From the NCBI RefSeq assembly GCF_036452155.1, contig NZ_JAWJZY010000002.1: a stretch of 64,000 nucleotides of DNA. One strand, given 5' to 3'. The notes beneath the pieces are model-generated. The model did not search any database, had not been told where the DNA came from, and saw only the letters and a program-made list of their open reading frames with translations. The stretch comes from Sorlinia euscelidii. GTDB taxonomy: Bacteria; Pseudomonadota; Alphaproteobacteria; Acetobacterales; Acetobacteraceae. Both the position numbers and the translations under genes were made by a program. Below, one piece after another: positions 44,673 through 52,438 of the stretch (the stretch's first letter is position 1; every line of letters begins with the position of its first letter).

Positions 44673-47600
44673 TTCTGAACTCTTATTTTGAACTTTACGG
44701 TTGATAGGTCAAACTCAGCTCTATCGAATACTTTCAGGATGCGGTCGGCTGCATCTTGACTAGGGACGATCCATTCGATTGCTTTGCCATTCGCTGCCTG
44801 CACTTGCGATCTCAACTGTCCCACAGTGGCGTCACGGCTGAACTTCATACCCGGCAACGGCCAGTTACGATAATATTTTGCATCCTGCAAAACATCGCGC
44901 TCTGAGTCATAGCCGTCAAATTTAACGTAGGTCCCATCCCCCTTCGGCACACTATAGGCGATACCCTGCGGGGTGCCGGTGACGCGTTCCTGATAGGCGG
45001 CGGCTTCCTTACCGAAACTCTCATTTGCTTTCTCATAAGTCCCGGGCCCGCCGTCATCTTGGCCAAGCTTCGGGAATTTGTCGAGATTCTTATCGTCATC
45101 AGGCGGGCCGCCTCCATTATCCGAAGAGTCGGAACCGCCATTTCCCCCCGGGGGCGCCGCCACAGGGTCGTCCGGGAGGGCGTTCGCCATGATGAGGAGG
45201 GTCTGGAGTTCGTCCTCCGTCGCGCCCGTGAGTTCCTTAAGATAAGGGAGGCGATCGGCAATCGGGAGGGAGGAGATATGCGCGACAAGATCGTCATCAT
45301 CAGTCTGGAAATAGGCGTCGAGATATTTCCGTAACGTCACAACGGAAGGTGACGGGTAATAAACGGGCGTGCCGTCCTGGGTCGGCTCCTTCAGGATGAT
45401 TTTCGGCTGATGAGACGTATTGCTGGATATCGTATTCGAGATCAGCTCCACGCCCTGACGCACGATGATTGCGGCGAGATATTTAGCGATCGGGCCTGGA
45501 ATCCATCTTGCTAAGGCAGCCGCAGTGATGTTTTCGAAAATAACTTCTTTGTTTGCTGCAGCATATTGTAGCGTTTTGACAAATACCTCGCGTCCGACCG
45601 TGATCGTATCGCGATACGTGTCACCAAGGCTTGCGACAGCGTCATCATAGAGTTTGGACAGACGACTCGCTGTCTCGGGGGAATAAGCGAGTTTGATCCT
45701 GACGTTATCGAGGCCCCACCCGCCTCCCAGGTCATACCGCGCTTGTTCAAGCTGCGCTTCTGTTGGCGCTGCGCCACTTACCTCCTGACTGATAGAGGTG
45801 ATGGCGCGCGTTGATTCGGCGTTGCGGGCCTCTATCGTGCGATAATCCTTGAGGGAATAACCATTGCTGATCTGCTCGGCGGCCCAATCAATATCGGCTT
45901 GAGATGGGTCATGCGCGTGAATGTTTTTATAGGCGTTCGCATAACCCGCACGTGCGGCAGGGCTGTTTGCCTCGTCCTTCCAATATTGCTGCCAGGATGC
46001 GCCATCGGCAATTTTCTGTGCGATGGCGTCAATTTCGGCAGATGAGGCGCCGTACATGTATATTTGCTGGTAAGATCGTTGGATGTTTGCAAGCGTGTCA
46101 GGACTGCGCGCCTCCTCCAATCGATATTGCTGCCAGGATGTATCCGTACCGATGCGTTTCGCGACATTATCAATGTCGGCGGCCGTCGCGTCGCGCCCGT
46201 GAATATCTTTAAAAAGTTTCGCGTAATTATCGCGCGCATAGTCGCCATGCGCTTCATCCCAACGATATTGTTGCAGGGACGTATCCGTGCCCATTCGCTT
46301 TGCGGCAAAGTCCAGATCGGAAGGCGCCGGATCACGCCCGTGAATCTCCTTGAAGAGCTTCGCGTAATTATCGCGCGCATAATCGCCATGCGCTTCATCC
46401 CAGCGATATTGCTCCAGGGACGTATCGGTGCCGATCCGCTTCGCGGCGAAGTCCAGGTCAGATTGCGCCGGGTCCCGTCCATGGACGCTTTTGAAGACGG
46501 CCTTATATTCCCGTCCGAGGGCCTCATTATTATGGGCTTCGTCCCAGCGATACTGCTCCAGGGAAGCGCCATAGCCGATTTTCTGGGCCGCGAAGTCGAT
46601 ATCGACCTGTTGCGCTTCGCGTCCGTGAACGCTTTTGAAGACAGCTTTATATTCCCGTCCGAGAGCCTCGTCATTATGGGCCTCATCCCAGCGATATTGC
46701 TGGAGAGACGCGCCATAGCCAATTTTCTGGGCCGCGAAGTCAATATCGACCTGCTGCGCATCGCGTCCATGCACGCTTCTGAAGACAGCCTTATATTCCC
46801 GTCCAAGAGCCTCATCATTATGGGCCTCGTCCCAACGATATTGCTGGAGGGACGCGCCATAGCCGATTTTCTGTGATGCGAAATCGACGTCCACCTGGGC
46901 CGCGTCACGTCCATGAACATCGCGGAAAACGCCGCGATAAATATTGAGGGCCGTCACAGTGTGCGACTGATCCCAACGATATTGTTCGATCGTCCATCCA
47001 TTGCCGACCTGCTGGGCGGCCCAGTTCAGATCAACATCTGACGCGTAGCGACCAAAGACGTCGAAGAAAATATTACCGTAAGTGGCCATCGCATTGGGTG
47101 AGTGCGCGTCGCTCCAGCGAACCTCTACGGGGGAGGGCAGCCTGACAGGCGGGGGATAATAGCCCGGCATGACGGGATTGATCGGCCCGATGCTGATATT
47201 CCATCCGCCATCCCCGCCACCGGTGCTCCATCCTCCGCCCGGCGCCGGTACCCAGATCGGCCCGAGGTCCATACCGTAAGTGGACAGCTTCAAAGGTCGG
47301 GATTGCAGGTCAGACGCGTCATCAGATGTGATCAATGTCGGGTTATCGGTGGCGGGTGCGTGTTCCGGCGCGGTGACGGGCTTTGCTGCGGGCTGCATCA
47401 AAGCCGTGTCGCTTGTCAGGAAGGTAAGCGTTGATGCAACCGGTATGATAGGCGCGTCAGCACGGCCGACAGTCAATGCGCTGTTCGCTAGAAGGTCCGC
47501 AGCGCCCCGACCCGCATTGGTCAAAGATGACAAGATCGTTTGAGCGGCCGTCGGCGGATGCGTCGACGCCAGTTGGGTCGCGGCCAGCAGCGTCTCCCGT

Positions 47601-47842
47601 CCTGACACGTGTCGTAAATAATCCGCCGTTTGCTGACGTGCCGCGATGACGTCCAGCACCGGCGTGCCGCCATTTGCGGCAGGAAGGGCATCTTGCCGCA
47701 TTCCAGCGTCAGGCGGACTCACGGGGGCGGACGTCACGCGGAAATCCGTCACTCCCTGCGGGAGGGGCGAAGCCGTCGATGGCTCATCAAAAAGGGGATG
47801 CGCGGAATGGGATGGGGGCGGCAGCAAATTATCCATGGGCAT
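44669..47842 (-). CDS. Polymorphic toxin: DUF4214-like repeats and C-terminal REase-fold nuclease
   Basis: The 1057-residue protein has a Pro/Ala-rich N-terminus (about residues 1-240) with no signal peptide; ten DUF4214-like repeats of about 45-50 residues (about 248-725; core YKAVFKSVHGRD then DIDFAAQKIGYGASLEQYRW); a helical region with a hydrophobic patch (WIPGPIAKYLAAIIVRQGVE); a Gly/Asp linker; and a toxin tip of about 110 residues (YQERVTGTPQGIAYS, GTYVKFDGYDSERDVL, DAKYYRNWP, GKAIEWIVPSQD). The tip fits Tox-REase-5, a predicted DNA-cutting toxin. DUF4214 repeats occur in surface and secreted proteins, so delivery to rival cells is plausible; the export route is not visible (no VgrG, PAAR, TpsB or T1SS genes nearby). 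Confidence 0.75.
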   Translation of the reverse strand: MPMDNLLPPPSHSAHPLFDEPSTASPLPQGVTDFRVTSAPVSPPDAGMRQDALPAANGGTPVLDVIAARQQTADYLRHVSGRETLLAATQLASTHPPTAAQTILSSLTNAGRGAADLLANSALTVGRADAPIIPVASTLTFLTSDTALMQPAAKPVTAPEHAPATDNPTLITSDDASDLQSRPLKLSTYGMDLGPIWVPAPGGGWSTGGGDGGWNISIGPINPVMPGYYPPPVRLPSPVEVRWSDAHSPNAMATYGNIFFDVFGRYASDVDLNWAAQQVGNGWTIEQYRWDQSHTVTALNIYRGVFRDVHGRDAAQVDVDFASQKIGYGASLQQYRWDEAHNDEALGREYKAVFRSVHGRDAQQVDIDFAAQKIGYGASLQQYRWDEAHNDEALGREYKAVFKSVHGREAQQVDIDFAAQKIGYGASLEQYRWDEAHNNEALGREYKAVFKSVHGRDPAQSDLDFAAKRIGTDTSLEQYRWDEAHGDYARDNYAKLFKEIHGRDPAPSDLDFAAKRMGTDTSLQQYRWDEAHGDYARDNYAKLFKDIHGRDATAADIDNVAKRIGTDTSWQQYRLEEARSPDTLANIQRSYQQIYMYGASSAEIDAIAQKIADGASWQQYWKDEANSPAARAGYANAYKNIHAHDPSQADIDWAAEQISNGYSLKDYRTIEARNAESTRAITSISQEVSGAAPTEAQLEQARYDLGGGWGLDNVRIKLAYSPETASRLSKLYDDAVASLGDTYRDTITVGREVFVKTLQYAAANKEVIFENITAAALARWIPGPIAKYLAAIIVRQGVELISNTISSNTSHQPKIILKEPTQDGTPVYYPSPSVVTLRKYLDAYFQTDDDDLVAHISSLPIADRLPYLKELTGATEDELQTLLIMANALPDDPVAAPPGGNGGSDSSDNGGGPPDDDKNLDKFPKLGQDDGGPGTYEKANESFGKEAAAYQERVTGTPQGIAYSVPKGDGTYVKFDGYDSERDVLQDAKYYRNWPLPGMKFSRDATVGQLRSQVQAANGKAIEWIVPSQDAADRILKVFDRAEFDLSTVKFKIRVQK
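45660..47095 (-). repeat. Ten tandem DUF4214-like repeats
   Basis: Repeats 2-4 of the toxin are nearly identical in protein and DNA (IGYGASLQQYRWDEAHN), repeats 5-6 are a second near-identical group (GTDTSLEQYRWDEAHGDYAR), and 1 and 7-10 are more diverged. This is the mark of recent internal duplication in the middle of the array. Confidence 0.85.
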
Positions 47843-48227
47843 CCTGCTTCGTTAAATTGATTGTTAAATTATCTTAATCCCATCATGACCGTTTAAATCA
47901 ATATAAAAATGGGCCGATTCGGTAAAATGCGGGTGGATGTCTTTTTTTGACAACTATTATCTTAAACAATAATCACATTGATGATATCAATATCCCCGAA
48001 TGCGTCACATTATTAATTTATATGCGATAACAGCTCACTATTACTTGAGCGAACGATATAAAGTGGCGTTCACGCTTCAGGATGCGTTTTTTTAAGCTTG
48101 GCTGATCCCGATTAAAATGGCGCGCGGCGGCCTTTTTTTAGGCGGCGTCGACGCATGACTCACCAGCGCGCAATCGCGCCGCCACGCGCCTTACAGTAAG
48201 GGTCATTTCAGGAAGGAGGTTGGTTGA
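47843..48227. other. AT-rich intergenic region upstream of the toxin gene
   Basis: About 385 bases, visibly more AT-rich than the flanks (for example TTATTAATTTATATGCG near 48010). It should hold the toxin promoter and the 3' end of the dadA transcript. No gene or clear terminator. AT-rich leaders of this kind are typical of silenced or regulated accessory genes. Confidence 0.55.
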
Positions 48228-49487
48228 TCAGGCGGTGTAACGATCAATCGAAAGATCCAAGGCAGGAATCTCCGTTTTTTTCCCGCTGATACGATGCGCC
48301 AGTAGCTGGCCCGCGCCACATGCCATCGTCCACCCCAATGTGCCATGGCCGGCATTGAGCCATAAATTGCGGTAGCGCCCTGCGGGTCCGATGATGGGGG
48401 TTCCGTCCGGCGTGCAGGGGCGCAGGCCCGTCCAGTAGGTTGCCTGGCGTAAATCAGCCCCGCCAAAAAGTTCTGAGAAGGATCGCTCAAGTGTCGCCCG
48501 GCGATCGGGTGAAAGCTGAGTTCTGTAGCCTGTCAGTTCTGCCGTGCCGCCAATCCGCACGCGTTGATCAAACCGGGTGATCGCGACTTTAAAACTCTCA
48601 TCATTGACCGTCGCCGTCGGGACACGCGTCGGGTCGGTGATCGGCGCTGTCAGGGAATAACCTTTTACCGGGTAGACTGGCATTTTGATGTTGAGCGGCT
48701 TGAGGAAGCGCGGCGCGTAACTTCCCATGGCAAGAACATACGCATCGGCCGTCAGACGCCCCTCAGAAGTGCGCACGCCATAAATCGCGTCAGAGGCCGC
48801 GTCGAGTGCGTCAATCTGCACACGGAAGCGAAATTTGACGCCGCGCGCCGCCGCTTTTTCCGCAAGGTGCTTCGTGAATAGAAAAGAGTCGCCGCTTTCA
48901 TCACCCGGCAGGCGTAACCCGCCCATCAGGCGCGCGCGCGCGCCCTCAAGCCCGGGCTCATGAGCCAGAATTTCCTGCATTGACAAAAACTCATGGGGCA
49001 CGCCGTTTTCGTCAAGAAGCCGCATATCCTCCTGCGCGTGATCCATCTGCGCCTGCGTGCGGAAGAGCTGGATCAGGCCCTTCTGGCGGCCTTCATATTG
49101 AATGCCCGTCTTCTCACGCAGTTTTATGAGACAGTCGCGGCTATATTCCGCGATGCGCAGCATTCGGCCTTTATTGATGTCGTAAGCGTGATGTGTGCAA
49201 TTGCTCAGAACCTGCATCATGAAACGCAGACCCATCGGCGTCAGAGCGCCCGGGCGGATGACGAGCGGGCTTTCCTTCTGCAGAAGCCAGCGCGCGGCTT
49301 TCAAAGGCAGGCCCGGCATGGCCCAGGGTGTCGCGTAACCTGGAGAGATCTGCCCTGCATTGCCATAGGATGTTTCCAGCGCGACGCCGGGTTGACGGTC
49401 AATAATGGTGACGTCATGGCCTTCCTCAGCCAGATACCAAGCTGTTGTCACGCCGACCACACCAGCGCCGAGAATGAGAATTTTCAT
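48228..49487 (-). CDS. dadA: D-amino acid dehydrogenase
   Basis: 419 residues. The FAD-binding dinucleotide motif KILILGAGVVGVTTAWYLAE opens the protein, followed by DVTIIDRQPGVALETSYGNA and the DadA-specific GQISPGYATPWAMPG. The C-terminus has GLRPCTPDGTPIIGPAGRYR and LNAGHGTLGWTMACG. It oxidises D-alanine and other D-amino acids, passing electrons to the respiratory chain at the inner membrane. Its start overlaps the alr stop (ATGA), giving an alanine catabolism pair. Confidence 0.93.
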   Translation of the reverse strand: MKILILGAGVVGVTTAWYLAEEGHDVTIIDRQPGVALETSYGNAGQISPGYATPWAMPGLPLKAARWLLQKESPLVIRPGALTPMGLRFMMQVLSNCTHHAYDINKGRMLRIAEYSRDCLIKLREKTGIQYEGRQKGLIQLFRTQAQMDHAQEDMRLLDENGVPHEFLSMQEILAHEPGLEGARARLMGGLRLPGDESGDSFLFTKHLAEKAAARGVKFRFRVQIDALDAASDAIYGVRTSEGRLTADAYVLAMGSYAPRFLKPLNIKMPVYPVKGYSLTAPITDPTRVPTATVNDESFKVAITRFDQRVRIGGTAELTGYRTQLSPDRRATLERSFSELFGGADLRQATYWTGLRPCTPDGTPIIGPAGRYRNLWLNAGHGTLGWTMACGAGQLLAHRISGKKTEIPALDLSIDRYTA

Positions 49488-50671
49488 GAACGGTCCTCAT
49501 GATAAAGGCGGAAATGCCGCGCGCCCAGTGATGTCAGCACTTCATAGCCAATCGTTGAGAGGGAGGCCGCGACGTCATCCAGAGGGCGGTGCGGGCCAAT
49601 GATTTCGAACAGCGTGTTTTCCGCAAGGCCCGCCGTCGGCAGATCCGTGATGTCAATGGCCATGCTGTCCATCGATATGCGGCCAACACAGGGGAGGGCA
49701 ATTTGGGGGAAGGCGGGATGCACGACGGAGATCTTTCCGCCAGCACTGCGCAAAAGCCCGTCCGCATAGCCGATGGCGAGCGTCGCAATTCGGCTTTCAC
49801 GCGCGGCACGGAAAGTACTGCCATATCCTACTTCCGCACCTTTCGGCACGATCCGTGCCTGAATCATCCGGGCATAGAGGGCGATCACCGGCTTCATGGG
49901 GTTCGGGCGGCCCGGTGTCGGGTTGCCGCCATAAAGGGCGTAACCGGGGCGCACCACGTCACGATGAAAGTGCTCCCCAAGAAAAATGCCGCTCGAGGCG
50001 GCAATGGAGGAGGGACCGGGCGGGAGGCAGGCCAGAATGGCCTTGAACGCTGCCAGTTGGGCGGCATTGTGTGGATCGGATGCGGCATCGGCATTGGCGA
50101 GATGGCTCATCGTGAAGGCGACGGAAACACCGCTTAAAAGATCAGGCTCCCGCGCGAGACGCTGCGCCTCCGCAAGCGACATGCCGTAGCGCGACATGCC
50201 GGTATCGAATTGCAGCACGCAGGGTGGGGCATCCTGATGTGCGGCGATTACGCTTTTCCAGCGTGTCAGCTGGGCGAGGCTGTTGATGATCGGGCTGATG
50301 CGAGCCGCCGCCAGGGCGGCATCATCTTCCGTAAAAGGCCCGTTGAGGAGGTGAATAAAGCTATCGGAACCGCTTTGGCCGCCGGCGCAGTGATCCAGGA
50401 TCGGACGAAGCTCAAGCGCTTCATCACGTGTCGCGACGAAAAAACGTCGGCATCCAGCCGCGTATAGGGCGGGCACGACCTGTGCAACGCCGAGTCCATA
50501 TGCGTTGGCCTTGACGGCAGCAGCGACTTCAACCGAGGGGCCGACTTCCCTTGCCAGACGCTGGTAATTCTCACCAATGGCGGAGAGGTTGATTTCCAAC
50601 AAGCCACCATTATCGGGCGCGGAGAGGGCCGTTATCGGGGCATTTTCTTTTGGCGGGTCCGCGTGCTTCAT
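49484..50671 (-). CDS. alr: Alanine racemase
   Basis: 395 residues with the PLP-binding AAVKANAYGLGVAQV near residue 55 and the second catalytic region CVGRISMDSMAIDITD carried by the C-terminal beta domain. Interconverts L- and D-alanine. Coupled to dadA here, it may be the catabolic isozyme (DadX-type) or the only racemase supplying cell-wall D-alanine; the sequence does not tell. First gene of the pair; a 72-base gap separates it from the ferredoxin reductase gene upstream. Confidence 0.93.
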   Translation of the reverse strand: MKHADPPKENAPITALSAPDNGGLLEINLSAIGENYQRLAREVGPSVEVAAAVKANAYGLGVAQVVPALYAAGCRRFFVATRDEALELRPILDHCAGGQSGSDSFIHLLNGPFTEDDAALAAARISPIINSLAQLTRWKSVIAAHQDAPPCVLQFDTGMSRYGMSLAEAQRLAREPDLLSGVSVAFTMSHLANADAASDPHNAAQLAAFKAILACLPPGPSSIAASSGIFLGEHFHRDVVRPGYALYGGNPTPGRPNPMKPVIALYARMIQARIVPKGAEVGYGSTFRAARESRIATLAIGYADGLLRSAGGKISVVHPAFPQIALPCVGRISMDSMAIDITDLPTAGLAENTLFEIIGPHRPLDDVAASLSTIGYEVLTSLGARHFRLYHEDRS

Positions 50672-50743
50672 ATCGATACCGTAGCAAAACCAGATTTTTC
50701 TGTTAAGTCTTAAAGGTGTCAGCGCCCGCCTGATGTCGCATCA

Positions 50744-51775
50744 TCACCCCGGTTGAGGCACGCCTTTACTGGTCGAATACTCAAAATGCAACGCTGTCTC
50801 AGGATAAATAATAGGATAAATGGCGTGTGCGGCCATTGCACCTTCACTGAAACCTTGCAGAATCAGTTTGAGCTTGCCCGGATAACTGGCGACGTCACCG
50901 ATCGCGAAAATCCCCGGTTGGCTTGTCTCCATGGTGACGGGCATGACGGGCAATGTGTTCCGCGTCACAGCGAGGTTCCATCCCAAAATCGGGCCGAGAT
51001 CTGTCGAGAGGCCGTAAAAAGGTAAAAGATGCGTTGCGTTGAGGCGGCGGGTCTTCCCCTCAAGGTCAATCACCTCCACCTCTGCCAGTTTCCCTTCCTC
51101 GCCATAGAGCGCATGGAGCTGATAGGGAACGATTTTTTCAACCTTTCCGGAGGCAATGCAGGACTCAACCCGCGCCAGCGTTTCCGGCGCGCCCCGAAAC
51201 CGGTCGCGACGATGCACGAGATATATCTTCCGGCAGATTTCGGAAAGCTCAATCACCCAGTCCAACGCCGAATCGCCACCGCCTGCGATCACAATATCTT
51301 TATCGGTAAAATCAGCTTTGCGGCGCACATAGTAACGCACGGCGCCGCTTTTCTCATAATCGCCAAGCGCGTCCAGAGGTGGGCGGTTTGGGCCGAAAGC
51401 ACCCGCGCCGGCGGCGATGATGATCGCCTTGGCGTGGATCTGCGCGCCCTTATCCGTGCCAAGGCGGAATGCGCCGCGATAGCCGCTGAGCGTCGTCACC
51501 TGATGTCCGAGAAGGCGCGGCACGTCAAAAGGTGCGATCTGCGCCTCAAGGGATTCAATCAACGCACCGCCAGTGATGGCGGGGTGCGCGGGGATGTCGT
51601 AAATCGGTTTTTCCGGATAGAGCGCCGCACATTGTCCGCCTACCTCATCCAACGCATCAATAAGCAATGTTTTCAGGCGCAACATGCTGCATTCAAACGC
51701 CGCGAAGAGGGCTGTCGGCCCGGCTCCGATAATGGCTACGTCAGTCTCCAAGGGTGTTTGCGGCATGTCTGTCAC
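50744..51775 (-). CDS. Ferredoxin-NADP+ reductase, thioredoxin-reductase-like type
   Basis: 343 residues with FAD motif AIIGAGPTALFAAFECSMLR, the GGQCAALYPEKPIYDIPAHP block of the TrxR-like FNR group, NADPH motif VIAGGGDSALDWVIELSEIC and the C-terminal EGAMAAHAIYPIIYPE. It lacks the CxxC of thioredoxin reductase. It moves electrons between NADPH and ferredoxin or flavodoxin. Single gene, divergent from tsaE. Confidence 0.9.
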   Translation of the reverse strand: MTDMPQTPLETDVAIIGAGPTALFAAFECSMLRLKTLLIDALDEVGGQCAALYPEKPIYDIPAHPAITGGALIESLEAQIAPFDVPRLLGHQVTTLSGYRGAFRLGTDKGAQIHAKAIIIAAGAGAFGPNRPPLDALGDYEKSGAVRYYVRRKADFTDKDIVIAGGGDSALDWVIELSEICRKIYLVHRRDRFRGAPETLARVESCIASGKVEKIVPYQLHALYGEEGKLAEVEVIDLEGKTRRLNATHLLPFYGLSTDLGPILGWNLAVTRNTLPVMPVTMETSQPGIFAIGDVASYPGKLKLILQGFSEGAMAAHAIYPIIYPETALHFEYSTSKGVPQPG

Positions 51776-51952
51776 CTATTATCTATCGTGCCCCGCCGTT
51801 GCTTATCAGAAACCGAACGCATCGTCTCGGCTTAAAGCGTCAGGCATTGAGAGTCCGTCCTCTCACCATCATGCGGGGTGCGGGTGCGGCTTCGGGCCAT
51901 TTCGCGGCACAACGCACGCGCATCATCATCTTATTCATGTTAAGCAGGCAGA

Positions 51953-52438
51953 ATGACAGAACAACCCTTGCGCTACCATGTGGCCAGCTTGAAAGAAACA
52001 GAAGCCCTCGCACGGAAAGTTGCGCAGGTGACGATGCCAGGTGACGTCATCGCGCTTCATGGCGAAATGGGCGTGGGGAAGTCGGTTTTCGCGCGGGCTT
52101 TCATCCGCGCCCGGGCGGGTGACGCGAAACTGGATGTGCCGAGCCCCACTTTCGCGCTGGTCCAGCTATACAGCCTGCCATCGGGCGATATCGTTCATTA
52201 CGATCTATGGCGTCTCGACGCTGTGGATGCGATGCAGGAACTCGGGCTGGACGCCGATGAGGGGGCCATCATGCTGGTGGAATGGCCGGAAAAAGCCGGT
52301 CGCTACCTGCCTGCCCACGCCCTGCACATTCATTTATCCGAGCCGGAAAAGGCGCATGGCGTGAAGGACACGGCAAAAACCATTGAGAATGGCCCGCGTG
52401 ACATCATCATCTCCGGATGGCATGAGCGCCTGGCATGA
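51953..52438 (+). CDS. tsaE: tRNA t6A modification ATPase TsaE
   Basis: 161 residues. The P-loop HGEMGVGKSVFARAFIRAR, SPTFALVQLY and HYDLWRLD (the TsaE signature) are present, and LVEWPEKAGRYLP closes the domain. TsaE works with TsaB and TsaD to make t6A in ANN-decoding tRNAs. The stop codon overlaps the addB start by four bases. Confidence 0.93.
   Translation: MTEQPLRYHVASLKETEALARKVAQVTMPGDVIALHGEMGVGKSVFARAFIRARAGDAKLDVPSPTFALVQLYSLPSGDIVHYDLWRLDAVDAMQELGLDADEGAIMLVEWPEKAGRYLPAHALHIHLSEPEKAHGVKDTAKTIENGPRDIIISGWHERLA

Noticed and set aside
46064..46876. 270-residue open frame on the plus strand opposite the toxin repeats
   Set aside because: It is the antisense shadow of tandem repeats; repeated DNA keeps alternative frames open. 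The minus-strand frame has clear DUF4214-like protein repeats.
45832..46920. 362-residue second minus-strand frame inside the toxin gene
   Set aside because: Also a by-product of the repeat periodicity; its composition (Arg, Met, Ser, Ile) is unnatural and the main frame explains the locus.
45660..47095. Possible CRISPR array because of regular spacing
   Set aside because: The repeats are about 140-150 bases, vary continuously and encode a protein in frame; there are no short identical repeats with unique spacers and no cas genes.
48100..48160. Possible dadA terminator near the T-run
   Set aside because: The GC-rich flanks (GGCGGCC and GGCGGCG) are direct rather than inverted, so they do not form a good stem.
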